NCBI GenBank assembly: GCA_025210775.1
Contig: JAOARB010000021.1
Location: 60,327-124,326 of the forward strand
From: Prolixibacteraceae bacterium
Lineage (GTDB): Bacteria > Bacteroidota > Bacteroidia > Bacteroidales > Prolixibacteraceae
Length of the DNA stretch: 64,000 bases
Direction of reading: 5' to 3'
Shown here piece by piece: positions 7,106 to 17,433 of this stretch (the first letter of the stretch is position 1; each line of letters starts with the position of its first letter). The notes beneath the pieces were generated by a model, which was not told where the DNA came from, made no database searches, and saw nothing but the letters and a program-made list of their open reading frames with translations. The translations under genes were made by a program, and so were the position numbers.

Positions 7106-8518
7106 ATGAAAAGACGCGACTTTCTTAAACTAACGGGAATGGCTTCTGGTGCATTGGTAACATCACAACTTAAAGCACGCACATCGAAAACCGAAGAGAA
7201 AAAGCCGAATGTAGTAATTATTCATACCGATCAACATAGTACTTGGACCTTGGGCTGTTATGGTGGTTCAATAATTAAAACCCCATTTATTGATTCTATT
7301 GCAGAGGAAGGAGCAAGACTGAACAATTTCTATTGTAATGTAGGCGTATGTACTCCTTCAAGAGGATGTTTCTTTTCTGGACAATACCTTGATCAGAATG
7401 GGGCCTACCACAATGATCTACCTCTAAATAGAGATGTAGAGACTTTTGGTGAGATGGCCAGACAAAAAGGATATAATACAGCCTACTTTGGTAAATGGCA
7501 CTTAGATGGAGATGCAAAGCCTGGTTTCCTTACCAAAGAGAGGTCTATGGGTTTCACCGACTGTAAATACATGTGGAACAGAGGGCACTGGAAGAGTGTT
7601 AACGATGGAGCGCCACGCGTATCTAAAGAAGTTGGAGACAAAGAACATTATACCACCGATTTTATTACTGATAAGACTATTGACTTTATCAAATCACAAC
7701 AAGATAATCCTTTTCTTGCAGTCTTATCCATTCCGGACCCACATACACCATATGAAGTACGTGCCCCTTTTGATGGACTTGTAGATCCTTCGTTAATGAC
7801 GACTCCGGATACTTTTGATCAGCAAAATACACCTTCTTGGATCAAACAGAAGTTTTGGCACAAACCACAAAACTCTTTGGATAAATACAAGAAATCAAAG
7901 GCACAATACTATGGAATGGTAAAATGTATTGATGATAATGTTGGTAAAATCATTCATACTCTAAAAGAGAGTGGGTTATACGACAATACCATCATTGTAT
8001 TTACAACCGATCATGGTGAATATATGGGAGAACATGGAGGTCTACTTGGGAAGAATCAATTTTATCAAACAGCTTATCGTATTCCATTCTTGATTCGTTA
8101 TCCTCAGAAGATAAAGGCAGGACAGGTTATTCAACAACATATCACGACTGTTGACTTTAAGATGACTCTTGCTTCGTTGATGGGAATTACTCCGAAGAAA
8201 GCCTCTGATGGTAGAGACATGGCACCATTATTAGAAGGGAAAGCCAAAAAGATCGATAAGGATTATGCAGTCGTGTGTAGACATGGACGCAGTCCTAAAT
8301 CAGCATTCATCGGACTATATAATGAAGATTACTCGATATGTTATAGCAATAGTGGGAAAGACCACCTACTGTTTGACATGAAGAAAGACCCTGAACAGCT
8401 ACATAATATCTTCTATGACGAAAGTGCTAAAAAGGTGCGCAAAAAACTAACACGTGTTTTAGTTAAACATATAGAACAGTACCAACATCGCTTCTTGTGG
8501 ATTAAGGATCACATTTAA
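7106..8518 (+). CDS. Family S1 sulfatase, formylglycine type, Tat-exported
   Basis: The 470-residue protein begins with a twin-arginine signal (KRRDFLKLTGMASGA). Cys82 in CTPSRG is the residue converted to formylglycine, as in the CxPxR signature of S1 sulfatases. TTDHGEYMGEHG supplies the conserved C-terminal metal/active-site region. It removes sulfate esters from sugars, most likely in the periplasm. It lies at the left edge of the GAG-type region, beside the kinase-less propeller regulator. The length is normal. The position cleaved on the sugar cannot be read from sequence alone. Confidence 0.92.
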   Translation: MKRRDFLKLTGMASGALVTSQLKARTSKTEEKKPNVVIIHTDQHSTWTLGCYGGSIIKTPFIDSIAEEGARLNNFYCNVGVCTPSRGCFFSGQYLDQNGAYHNDLPLNRDVETFGEMARQKGYNTAYFGKWHLDGDAKPGFLTKERSMGFTDCKYMWNRGHWKSVNDGAPRVSKEVGDKEHYTTDFITDKTIDFIKSQQDNPFLAVLSIPDPHTPYEVRAPFDGLVDPSLMTTPDTFDQQNTPSWIKQKFWHKPQNSLDKYKKSKAQYYGMVKCIDDNVGKIIHTLKESGLYDNTIIVFTTDHGEYMGEHGGLLGKNQFYQTAYRIPFLIRYPQKIKAGQVIQQHITTVDFKMTLASLMGITPKKASDGRDMAPLLEGKAKKIDKDYAVVCRHGRSPKSAFIGLYNEDYSICYSNSGKDHLLFDMKKDPEQLHNIFYDESAKKVRKKLTRVLVKHIEQYQHRFLWIKDHI

Positions 8519-8525
8519 CAAAAAT

Positions 8526-8554
8526 ATAGGCTTATAGAATTACTATAAGCCTGT
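8526..8554 (+). terminator. Hairpin after the sulfatase gene
   Basis: The arms aggcttatag (8528-8537) and ctataagcct (8543-8552) flank a 5-nt loop. The following sequence is only moderately T-rich, so termination may be weak. Confidence 0.5.
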
Positions 8555-8563
8555 ATTAATCTA

Positions 8564-8571
8564 TATATTTG
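8564..8571 (+). promoter_or_regulatory. -7-like element directly before the small membrane protein gene
   Basis: TATATTTG matches TAnnTTTG exactly but lies only 4 bp before the ATG at 8576. Transcripts starting about 7 bp downstream would be leaderless or begin at an internal codon. Confidence 0.35.
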
Positions 8572-8575
8572 GCAT

Positions 8576-9013
8576 ATGAAGAAGAACTATAGAACTCAAT
8601 TATGGATTATTTTGATTGGAGGAGCTTGCCTTTTATTTTTCAAGATATCCATCTTTAAGACAACAGAGATAGAAAACCAATACCAATTAAAGGTTATTGC
8701 CAAAGAGATTAATCGTAAATGTCCAACCACTATTGATGAAGGACTACGTTTGGATAGTGCGAGTACTTCGGTGGATACACTCCACTACTATTTGACTTTC
8801 CCTTTCCTTAAACTTGATCCTGTACACAATCAAGAGAGAAAGCGAAGGATAGAACAGAATGCCATTATTTTTCTTAAACAAAAGGCTAATATGAAATATT
8901 TTAGAGATGAAAACACCCCTCTAATTTATCACTATTATGACATGTATAGAGAAAAAATGTTTGATATAAAGATTCAATATCAAGAAGATGGCAAAGTGAA
9001 ACGAATACCTTAA
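8576..9013 (+). CDS. Small membrane-anchored protein of unknown function
   Basis: The 145-residue protein has one N-terminal hydrophobic segment (about residues 9-27, LWIILIGGACLLFFKISIF) and a polar domain. That domain includes a CPTTIDEGLRLDSAS stretch followed by an HYYLTF strand, a pattern I associate with small extracytoplasmic Bacteroidota proteins of no known role. Its last codons overlap by 4 bp the end of the convergent regulator gene at 9010. I do not recognise a function. Confidence 0.65.
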   Translation: MKKNYRTQLWIILIGGACLLFFKISIFKTTEIENQYQLKVIAKEINRKCPTTIDEGLRLDSASTSVDTLHYYLTFPFLKLDPVHNQERKRRIEQNAIIFLKQKANMKYFRDENTPLIYHYYDMYREKMFDIKIQYQEDGKVKRIP

Positions 9014-11898
9014 TCGTCTCTTAAATTATCTTTCTGGATATATTCTGTAGGTGTAATGCCTGTATATTTCTTAAATATACGGTAGAAGGACGTTTTCGAA
9101 TTAAAGCCACAATCTTCAGCAATACCTAGCAAAGTATAATCTTTATACATTGGATCTTTTAATCTCTTTTTCACTTCTTCGATACGGTAACCATTAATAA
9201 GGTCATTAAAGTTCGTTTTAAGGCCTTCACGTAGAACCGTAGAAAGATGCGACATAGAGATATGTAGATGTCTTGCAAAGAGATGCTTATTTAGATTTCG
9301 ATCTAGATACCATTGGTTCACTTCAAGAGCTTCACGGATCTTCTCTCCTTCTTCAATTATTGGAGAGACCAACGGAATATCTTCAGATAGGTCGCTATTT
9401 TCAGTACGCTCATCCACAGTGTTATTTACAGGAGCCTCAAAATGGTTCAGATGGCTCTTCTTTTTCTTGAAATAAAAGATATAGTAGCCAATAGAAGATA
9501 GAAGAATCAAGAAGATAAAAGCAAAAAGTAATGTTGGTAGAAACGAATGATGGACAAACTCTAAATCGATAATATTACGACTCATCATTCCCTGTTGGTT
9601 TGTGCCTCTAATTTTAAGTTTTAAGTTATGCTCCCCTTTTACGGGTAGTTCAATATTGTTCTCTAATTCACCTAACCAGTTCCATTTATCTCCACCATTA
9701 GACTTATATGCGTATCTACATTTTGTCTGGTCTAGTACATTTAAGATGGATAGTTTTACAATAACCGACTCCACATTGCCATCAAGCTCAATAGTTTTTA
9801 ATCCACCATCTCTATTATAGAGATCTTGATTGGGTACAACGAGTACCTGACCATCAGATAACACCTTTGAGATAGAGACTACACCAGCACGAGTATTAGA
9901 GTATTTAGGGGAAAAATCTATTGGTTTAAAACGGTTCAATCCATTATTCCCACCCATATAGATATAACGGCTATTTTTTGCAGCAACATTATATTCAAAA
10001 ACATTAGACTGTAACCCATCAGACATGATAAACGAAGCATAATGATCTTGTTCGATATCCAAACATTTAATGCCTCCATTGGTTCCAAGCCATAAACGTC
10101 CTTTAATGTCCTCTTGTATGCTTTGAACCATCAAGTCCACTTCAATTCTACGAGACTTAAATTTATGGAAACAATCATTTACCGGATCATAAACACCAAG
10201 TCCCTTACCAGTACCGACCCATAGAACACCACGTGAATCTTCGAAGAAACAAAAGATCTTATCCGAAAGAAGGTTCTTGGTGGTATCAGCGGTAGAATAC
10301 TGAATGAATTTATCGCCATTTTCAACATATCGACAAATACCTTTGTTATGTGTTCCCACCCATATGGTTCCATCTGTACTCTGGAATAAAGCTTTTATAT
10401 TACGAGAAGTTACATCATTCTTATCCCCTTTTGGAATATACTTACGAATGAAAGTCGTTTGTGGGTTATAACGAATCAACCCTGTGTTCATACCACAAAT
10501 CCAATATTCTCCAGATAAAGCATGGAACATAGATAAGATAGGTTCATTACTTATAGGTAAACCGTAGAATCTTGATTTGATCAGTCTCTTCTTTCCCTTC
10601 AATAGTCGCAAAATACCTTTATCGGTACCAAAAAAGATATTCTTATGGTGATCCACCATTCCACACCTTATAGTGTAATTTTTTTTATCTAATCCGGGAT
10701 CAAAGGTAATAGGGTTAATTGTATTCTCTTGTGAATTAAGGAGGTCAACACCCCCATTCATAGTAGCAATGTAGAGATATCTATTAGAAGAAGGATCTTG
10801 AATAATTACACGTAATAGATTTCCTGATAAGGAAGGAGATTTTCCTTTCTGATGTTTAAATAGATCGAAAACAAACCTATTTCTCACCATACTAAAGATT
10901 CCTGTTCTTGAACCGATAATATAATGTCTCTTACTCCACGGAGCGATATAAACAACACCATCAAGATCAGAATTAGGTCCATTTTGAGGGGTATCCGAGA
11001 TCGTCTTTAACCTAGACTTCGATACATCATAAATAAGAACACCTTTATCTGTTCCTATGAGCACTTCATTCTTTTCATCAGAAGTAATATAATTGACACT
11101 ATAGGAGCTCAAGAGCTTCTCCTTGTCATATTGTCTTTTGTATAAATCATCAAGACAAACAACACCATTGCTTCCAATCATCCATATCTGATTATTGAAA
11201 TCCTCATACATCGATAGAACGGTATCAGTTCCAATCTGCTGTTCTCCGAAAACAATCAAAGGTTGTTGGTTGGAATCAAAAAGATGCACCCCTCCTCCTT
11301 CTGTAGAGATCCAAACACGATGTTTTGAATCTTGCATGATATCAGTAATAACGCGTTTATCTTTACTTACAATGGCTGTGGTAGTAGATATATGAGAAAA
11401 TCGTTTGTCATAAACAAACTGATCTTGCTCTCTATCAAAATAAAGGAGTCCATTACGAGTTCCAATCAACACCGTATTATCAGAAAGAATATCCAAATCG
11501 TTAACGACATATAATAGATGAGGTACGTTGGTCTCAGGAAATGGAATTTTTCTCCCTTTATGAGAGACGGGATCAAAACAAAAAACACCTACAGCAGAAC
11601 CTATCCATAACATACCATCATGATCTAATGCCAATGAAGATATCTTGATATCATTAACCAAATTACTATTAACAACTGGTAACGATACTTTCTTAAGATT
11701 CTGACCATTCCATTGATATAGACCATTGTTGGTACCCAACCATAGAAAACCATTTCTATCCTCTACACTTGAAACGCAGATATCTGAACCGAAACTACCT
11801 GTTGAAGGGAAAGCCTCAAAATGATATTTTGTAGCAAAACAAAAGCTACACTGACAGACAATAAATAGAAATGTGTAAATATATTTTCTTAAACTCAA
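9010..11898 (-). CDS. Membrane-spanning Reg_prop propeller / AraC-type regulator without kinase or receiver domain
   Basis: The 962-residue protein has a signal peptide (about 1-22) and a series of Reg_prop beta-propeller repeats with the GFLWLGTNNGL-type signature through about residue 690. A Y_Y_Y-like beta domain spans about 700-770 and one transmembrane helix about 785-808. After a linker of only about 50 residues comes a cytoplasmic AraC HTH domain (about 860-955, ending FNSKTSFYRIFKKYTGITPTEYI). Hybrid two-component systems of Bacteroidota normally place HisKA, HATPase and receiver domains between these parts, and none are visible. It therefore looks like a one-component transmembrane regulator sensing oligosaccharide in the periplasm. 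Targets are probably nearby genes. Confidence 0.85.
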   Translation of the reverse strand: MSLRKYIYTFLFIVCQCSFCFATKYHFEAFPSTGSFGSDICVSSVEDRNGFLWLGTNNGLYQWNGQNLKKVSLPVVNSNLVNDIKISSLALDHDGMLWIGSAVGVFCFDPVSHKGRKIPFPETNVPHLLYVVNDLDILSDNTVLIGTRNGLLYFDREQDQFVYDKRFSHISTTTAIVSKDKRVITDIMQDSKHRVWISTEGGGVHLFDSNQQPLIVFGEQQIGTDTVLSMYEDFNNQIWMIGSNGVVCLDDLYKRQYDKEKLLSSYSVNYITSDEKNEVLIGTDKGVLIYDVSKSRLKTISDTPQNGPNSDLDGVVYIAPWSKRHYIIGSRTGIFSMVRNRFVFDLFKHQKGKSPSLSGNLLRVIIQDPSSNRYLYIATMNGGVDLLNSQENTINPITFDPGLDKKNYTIRCGMVDHHKNIFFGTDKGILRLLKGKKRLIKSRFYGLPISNEPILSMFHALSGEYWICGMNTGLIRYNPQTTFIRKYIPKGDKNDVTSRNIKALFQSTDGTIWVGTHNKGICRYVENGDKFIQYSTADTTKNLLSDKIFCFFEDSRGVLWVGTGKGLGVYDPVNDCFHKFKSRRIEVDLMVQSIQEDIKGRLWLGTNGGIKCLDIEQDHYASFIMSDGLQSNVFEYNVAAKNSRYIYMGGNNGLNRFKPIDFSPKYSNTRAGVVSISKVLSDGQVLVVPNQDLYNRDGGLKTIELDGNVESVIVKLSILNVLDQTKCRYAYKSNGGDKWNWLGELENNIELPVKGEHNLKLKIRGTNQQGMMSRNIIDLEFVHHSFLPTLLFAFIFLILLSSIGYYIFYFKKKKSHLNHFEAPVNNTVDERTENSDLSEDIPLVSPIIEEGEKIREALEVNQWYLDRNLNKHLFARHLHISMSHLSTVLREGLKTNFNDLINGYRIEEVKKRLKDPMYKDYTLLGIAEDCGFNSKTSFYRIFKKYTGITPTEYIQKDNLRDD

Positions 11899-12278
11899 AA
11901 TAGATGAATATTAATCTTTAAAACCAAAACCTCAACGACAACATCTCAATCTCTATAAACTGATTAACAGACTATACGAACAGAATATTATTTCATTCGA
12001 TACTCAAAGAAGGATATCACTTCGATAAAAAAATAGTGTAGCATATCTCTCCTTTTGTATATCTATAATAATGAATCCGACATTATTGTCATGAATACCT
12101 CTTATCACATTAAAATAAACAAAAAAGGATAAAAAATACTACTCTAAAAGCAATTAGTTTGTACTATTTAACAACAATAAAATTAGTTCAAAATTAACAT
12201 TCAACAATCTCGACATACCAAGAAAGGAGGCATACACAAATGTATACCTCCTTTTATTAATCTAACCTACGCTATTAA
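11899..12278. other. Intergenic region between susD and the propeller regulator
   Basis: It contains the susD terminator at its right end and presumably the promoter of the regulator at 11898. No open frame or other repeat was noticed. Confidence 0.5.
12222..12257 (-). terminator. Intrinsic terminator after susD
   Basis: The arms aaaggaggcatac (12224-12236) and gtatacctccttt pair with one mismatch around a short loop, about 25 bp past the susD stop. On the minus strand the hairpin is followed by cttggtatg, so the U tract is poor. The stem is strong. Confidence 0.65.
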
Positions 12279-14237
12279 TTAAAGTCCAATATTAATATTG
12301 GTTTCTTTAAGAGGAGTAGGAAGAATATCATTGTCAACTGAATAGTTTTCACCTGATCTTAACATCCACGATTGTCCTTTACTGATAGGCTCTGCTTTCA
12401 TCAAGCTATTAAGATCTTGTAGTTTAGATCCAAATAGTCCCCAACGAACAAGGTCATGACGACGAACACCTTCATAACATAATTCTCTGTTACGTTCATC
12501 AACCAATTCATTAAAGAAACGAGACTGATCAGCAATAATGTCATTCGTAAGATTAGGAAGACCTGCTCTTCTTCTAATTTGATTTACAAATGGTACAGCA
12601 TCATTAAGTTCACCAAGTTGGATATGAGCTTCTGCCATCATTAGAAGAACATCAGCATATCTTAAGATAGGGAAATTGATTCCAGTATAGTTTTTATCAA
12701 TTTCACCAGACTCAAGTTTCTTAAGAGGTAAAGAACTGTTAGCTAACTGCTTCCAAACTTTCCCTTCGGCTACCAAATAGAAGTGTGGAGACAGACGTTT
12801 TTCTGATCCATCGTCATTAAGAACATAGGCATAATCTTCTCCATCATTACCAATAAAATATTCAGTAGAAGGCATCTGCTTGTAACAAGTATAAATTGTT
12901 TTGCTCTTTCCTGAAGGAAGTTGAGCTTTCAATCTTTCTGTTCTATAAATACCATTCTCCATTTCGTCGAAACTGATACGACGGAATTTACCAGGGTAAC
13001 GTGTGTGGTTGTTGCCAATATATGTAAAACCTGCGACCTTTTTAGTTGTAAACAACACATGATCGATTTGCTTAAATCCGTTTGCATCAAGCACAGGTTG
13101 TCCAGCATCATCCACAACATAGGTAGTATCAAGAACATTATTGAATCCTACTTTAAAAGGAGCAATGTTCCATAAATAACGCTTATCATCATTCGCATCA
13201 CCTGTAGACTCTTCATAATCGTAAAATAAAGACAAACCTGCATAACTATACGCATATGCATAAGGATCTGTCAACCCTGCTAGAGAACACTGAATTCCAT
13301 TCATGTTACCATTACGACCATGCTCAGAACGGCCAGAAGAACGCATATTAGTGAATTGTACTTCAAACATCACCTCTTGGTCGTTAACAGAACCTTTGAT
13401 CTCATTTAAAAAGATATCCTTATACTCAGGAATAAGACTGTAACGAGCTGCAGACTGAACTTTTTTACCAAACTCTACCACCTTACGGTAACACTCTCTT
13501 TGATCGAACTCAGGATAGCTTCCTCTTTCAGTATCATTCTTAACTCCTGCAATAGTTAAATATACTCTTTGAAGAATACCCCAAGCAGCAGATTTTGTAA
13601 TACGACCTACTTCATAGTCAGTATCACCTTTAGAATAAGTATGTTCACCTGCAAATTCCAAATCTGGAATAATAAGATCTTTATAAATATCTAGAACTTT
13701 AGACTTTTTAATAGATGTATCTTCAGTAGATCCACTAAGAACTGGTTTTGTTCTCATAGGAACTTCACCAAACCATCTTACAAGATCAAAATAGAAGAAA
13801 GCTCTTAAAAAACGTGCTTGAGCAGTAAGACGTAACTTTGCAGCATCGTCAATTGTTGTAGACGCATTCACTTTATCAATAAAAGTATTTGCTAAGTTCA
13901 CTCCTTCGTATAGGGTACGATAAGTATCCTCGATCTCTTTTGTTGAATTATTTGCCGTATTTAGAGCAACATTCCACGTACTATAATTTCGAGAAAACAC
14001 CATCGCATCCGTACCACAAGTGAATCTACTTGATAGGTAATAACCATAAGTATAGTCGCTACCAATGATACTATATATTCCTGTCAAGGCAAGATTTGCT
14101 TGATTCTCATCTTGATAAAATTTGTCCAACTTAATCGTAGAATATGGCTCTCGATTTAAGAAATCTGAACATGATTGAAACATTGTAGAGACAAATAATA
14201 TTGCTACTACAATTGTATATTTAGTTAATCTTTGCAT
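12279..14237 (-). CDS. susD: SusD/RagB family surface glycan-binding lipoprotein
   Basis: The 652-residue protein carries a lipobox ending at Cys23 (STMFQSC-SDFLN) and the SusD N-terminal region (DFLNREPYSTIKLDKFYQDENQANLALTGIY). Its C-terminal half has the RagB/SusD signature NFPILRYADVLLMMAEAH and RELCYEGVRRHDLVRWG. SusD caps the SusC pore at the outer membrane and presents oligosaccharides for uptake. It follows susC by 28 bp and is the last gene of a four-gene operon. It is longer than the B. thetaiotaomicron starch SusD, but lengths near 600-650 are common. Confidence 0.96.
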   Translation of the reverse strand: MQRLTKYTIVVAILFVSTMFQSCSDFLNREPYSTIKLDKFYQDENQANLALTGIYSIIGSDYTYGYYLSSRFTCGTDAMVFSRNYSTWNVALNTANNSTKEIEDTYRTLYEGVNLANTFIDKVNASTTIDDAAKLRLTAQARFLRAFFYFDLVRWFGEVPMRTKPVLSGSTEDTSIKKSKVLDIYKDLIIPDLEFAGEHTYSKGDTDYEVGRITKSAAWGILQRVYLTIAGVKNDTERGSYPEFDQRECYRKVVEFGKKVQSAARYSLIPEYKDIFLNEIKGSVNDQEVMFEVQFTNMRSSGRSEHGRNGNMNGIQCSLAGLTDPYAYAYSYAGLSLFYDYEESTGDANDDKRYLWNIAPFKVGFNNVLDTTYVVDDAGQPVLDANGFKQIDHVLFTTKKVAGFTYIGNNHTRYPGKFRRISFDEMENGIYRTERLKAQLPSGKSKTIYTCYKQMPSTEYFIGNDGEDYAYVLNDDGSEKRLSPHFYLVAEGKVWKQLANSSLPLKKLESGEIDKNYTGINFPILRYADVLLMMAEAHIQLGELNDAVPFVNQIRRRAGLPNLTNDIIADQSRFFNELVDERNRELCYEGVRRHDLVRWGLFGSKLQDLNSLMKAEPISKGQSWMLRSGENYSVDNDILPTPLKETNINIGL

Positions 14238-14265
14238 GATCTCAAATATTACAAATTAATGACGA

Positions 14266-17200
14266 TTAAAAACCTAATTCAAGACCTACAGTAACAGTCG
14301 TACTAGTAGGATAAGCTGAATAATCTAATCCTGGAGTTAATGCACCATACTTACCTACAGAAACTTCTGGATCATAACCTGAGTAATTTGTCCAAGTATA
14401 AATATTCTGAGCTGAAGCATAAATACGTGCTTTAGAAAGATTAACCTTCTTCATCAATCTCTTGCTGAAACGGTAACCTAAAGAAACAGTCTTTAAACGT
14501 AAGAATGATCCATCCTCAATATAACGATCTGACACTTGGTTTCCTTTAGGAGGAGCTCCGTAAACATTACCATCTCTAATAATATTAATCTCACCTGCAG
14601 GATTGGTTGCAGAATAACGACCTGCTACAGAAGAAAGATAGTTATAGTTTGTTTTTGAAGTAGGAACTTCCAACTTGATACGGTTCGCATTTAGAATTTC
14701 ATTACCATAAGACCATTGGAAGAAAATCGATAAATCAAAATTCTTATACTTAAAGTTATTTGTTATACCACCAAAGTGTTTTGGTTGAGCATTACCAATA
14801 ACAACGCGATCTTCATTATTAATCGTTCCGTCTTTATTAACATCTACAAATTTTGCTGATCCTACAGCAACATTAGTACCGTTGTTAGGGATACCATCCT
14901 TTAATTTGTAGTTACCATCAACAATATTAAAATCTTCTGGTGTATATACTCCATCGTATTTCAAACCAAAGAATTCACCTACTGGTCCACCTACACGAGT
15001 GATATATTGATATTCTGCAACTTGGAAACTCCAATCTGGATTTGTCTTCAAGAACTCTTGACCATCATTTAACGCAATACATTTATTCTTGTTAAAAGAG
15101 ATGTTAAAGTTAGTCGACCATTCGAAGTTTTTCGTTTGGATATTTCTAGTGTTTACTGCAAATTCCATACCTCGGTTTTGGATTTCACCAACATTCTTAA
15201 ATGTCTTCTTAAATCCTGTACTTGGAGCCATATCTGCATTCAACAAAAGATCAGTAGTATTTTTGTTATACCAATCCACTGTTACTTGAATCTTCTCATC
15301 GAAGAACCCTAAATCAACACCAGCACCATAAGATGTAGTTGTTTCCCATCTAATATCCTCTGTACCTAGGTTCGTAATAGTGAAACCTGAGAAATATCTA
15401 TCATTAAATGAATATCCTGAATCACTTGTTGAAGAAACAAGGTTGTGAGCAGAGAAATCACCAATACGGTTATTTCCACTCTGAGCATAAGAACCACGAA
15501 TTTTGAAATTAGAGAATAAGTTCAATGATTTCATAAATGGCTCTTGGATCAAACGATATGCAAACGATCCTGAAGGGAAATAACCCCACTTATTACCATC
15601 AGTAAATTTAGAAGATCCATCAGCACGGAAAGATGCATTAAGTATATACTTCTCTTTGTAGTTATAATCTACACGAGAGAAATAAGACAACAACGAATTA
15701 CCTGTTTTTCCTGTTGAAGGAACAAAGAAAGTAGAACCAATTGCTAAGTTATCTGCACCTAAATCATCAATAGGCATATTGTTACCTGTTCCTTTTAGGA
15801 AATCATATACATTGTATGACATCTCTTCACCTAAAAGAACATTAAATTTCGAATTTCCAACTTTCTTATCGAAAGTCAATGTGTTCGTATTATTGAAAAC
15901 ATACTTTCTACGAGATTCAACAGAGCTACTGATACCATTAACACCACGACGGCCATTATAAGTATCATAACCATATGATTTACTCAATTTTCTGTTATCA
16001 ATACTATACCCACCTCTTGTTTTAAAAGTAAGGTTCTTTGTAATCTTATGTTGGAAATCTAAGTTCGCACGGAAATTATCAATCTGATAACTTCTGTCTG
16101 TATTAGATAAGTTCTTAACAGGATTAAAGCGTAGGTTGTTTCTATCATCTAGATCCACGCCTTCTTCTAAACCATCATCAATAACTGGTGATACAGGACG
16201 GAATGAAAGAGCATCAAGAATCACACTAGCACGATTGTTTCCTGAAACAGTCTCTCCTGTTTGGTTTGAGTGTGCATAGTTGAAGTTTAATCCAATTCTT
16301 GATTTATTATTACTGAACTTATGATTCAAACGAAGTTGAGAATTTATCTTCTGGAAACCAGTATTAATCATTGTTCCATCTTGATCAAGAAAGTTCACAG
16401 ATGCATAATGGGTTGTGTTCTTATTACCACCAGCTAGACTAATATTCGCATTCTTAATATAAGAAGTACGGAAGATCTCATCTTGCCAATTTGTTCCTTC
16501 TACATCTTTGTAAAGTTCTGGATCAACCCAATGTTCTTGGAATGTATCAACATATGTTCCTCCTAAAGCATTAGCCACTTCTTGTTGTAAAAGAACAAAA
16601 TGATAAGGATCCATTACATCAAGTCTTCTTGAAACCCATTGAACTCCTCCACTAAGATTTACATTGATTCTTGTAGGTCCTACTTTTCCACCTTTTGTTG
16701 TAATCAAAACAACACCATTAGATGCACGAGAACCATAGATTGCAGCAGCAGCAGCATCCTTTAAGACACTCATACTCTCAATATCATTAGTAGACAAAGA
16801 ACCTGGATCAAAAGAGTCCATTGCAATTCCATCCACTACATATAAAGGAGTGTTGTCTCCCGTTACAGAGTTACCACCACGTATCACAATTTGCATTCCT
16901 TTACCAGGAGTTCCATCAGATGCTGATACTTGTACCCCAGACATACGTCCTGCTAAAGCTTGGTCAAAGTTAGCAACTGGCGCTTTAACCAAATCATCTG
17001 CTTTTACAAATCCAATACTACTAGTAACGTCTTTAACACTCTTGGTACCATAACCAACAGCTACAACTTCTTCAATCTGTTGTACATCACTCTCTAAAGT
17101 AACATCGATATTTTTCTTTCCATTTACAGGAATAGTTAACGACTTATACCCAATAAAAGAAAAAACTAGTTTAGAATTAGATTTAGCTTTTATATTAAAA

Positions 17201-17382
17201 ATACCATCAAAATTAGTAATGGTACCATTGGTAGTACCCTCGACCATAACAGTCACCCCTGGAAGAGGCAAACCAGCATCATCTTTCACGACTCCCTTAA
17301 CAAGGTTCTTTTGTGCAAAACTGACAAAAGAGAGCATCATAAAACAAAGGAGTCCTATATATGATAATTTATTTATTTTCAT
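14266..17382 (-). CDS. susC: SusC/RagA family TonB-dependent outer-membrane transporter
   Basis: The 1038-residue protein has a signal peptide (to about residue 23), an N-terminal carboxypeptidase-regulatory-like domain (VKGVVKDDAGLPLPGVTVMVEGT), a TonB-box-like stretch (QQIEEVVAVGYGTKSVKDVT) and a plug domain with VLKDAAAAAIYGSRASNGVVLITTK. The large barrel ends in the aromatic terminus VTVGLELGF. It imports oligosaccharides together with SusD using energy from TonB. It is preceded in the operon by two surface-type proteins, an inversion of the usual order. Confidence 0.97.
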   Translation of the reverse strand: MKINKLSYIGLLCFMMLSFVSFAQKNLVKGVVKDDAGLPLPGVTVMVEGTTNGTITNFDGIFNIKAKSNSKLVFSFIGYKSLTIPVNGKKNIDVTLESDVQQIEEVVAVGYGTKSVKDVTSSIGFVKADDLVKAPVANFDQALAGRMSGVQVSASDGTPGKGMQIVIRGGNSVTGDNTPLYVVDGIAMDSFDPGSLSTNDIESMSVLKDAAAAAIYGSRASNGVVLITTKGGKVGPTRINVNLSGGVQWVSRRLDVMDPYHFVLLQQEVANALGGTYVDTFQEHWVDPELYKDVEGTNWQDEIFRTSYIKNANISLAGGNKNTTHYASVNFLDQDGTMINTGFQKINSQLRLNHKFSNNKSRIGLNFNYAHSNQTGETVSGNNRASVILDALSFRPVSPVIDDGLEEGVDLDDRNNLRFNPVKNLSNTDRSYQIDNFRANLDFQHKITKNLTFKTRGGYSIDNRKLSKSYGYDTYNGRRGVNGISSSVESRRKYVFNNTNTLTFDKKVGNSKFNVLLGEEMSYNVYDFLKGTGNNMPIDDLGADNLAIGSTFFVPSTGKTGNSLLSYFSRVDYNYKEKYILNASFRADGSSKFTDGNKWGYFPSGSFAYRLIQEPFMKSLNLFSNFKIRGSYAQSGNNRIGDFSAHNLVSSTSDSGYSFNDRYFSGFTITNLGTEDIRWETTTSYGAGVDLGFFDEKIQVTVDWYNKNTTDLLLNADMAPSTGFKKTFKNVGEIQNRGMEFAVNTRNIQTKNFEWSTNFNISFNKNKCIALNDGQEFLKTNPDWSFQVAEYQYITRVGGPVGEFFGLKYDGVYTPEDFNIVDGNYKLKDGIPNNGTNVAVGSAKFVDVNKDGTINNEDRVVIGNAQPKHFGGITNNFKYKNFDLSIFFQWSYGNEILNANRIKLEVPTSKTNYNYLSSVAGRYSATNPAGEINIIRDGNVYGAPPKGNQVSDRYIEDGSFLRLKTVSLGYRFSKRLMKKVNLSKARIYASAQNIYTWTNYSGYDPEVSVGKYGALTPGLDYSAYPTSTTVTVGLELGF

Positions 17383-17433
17383 AATTTAAATATTACGAGT
17401 GTTTGAATCTCTCAATTTCAAAATCTTAACGAA

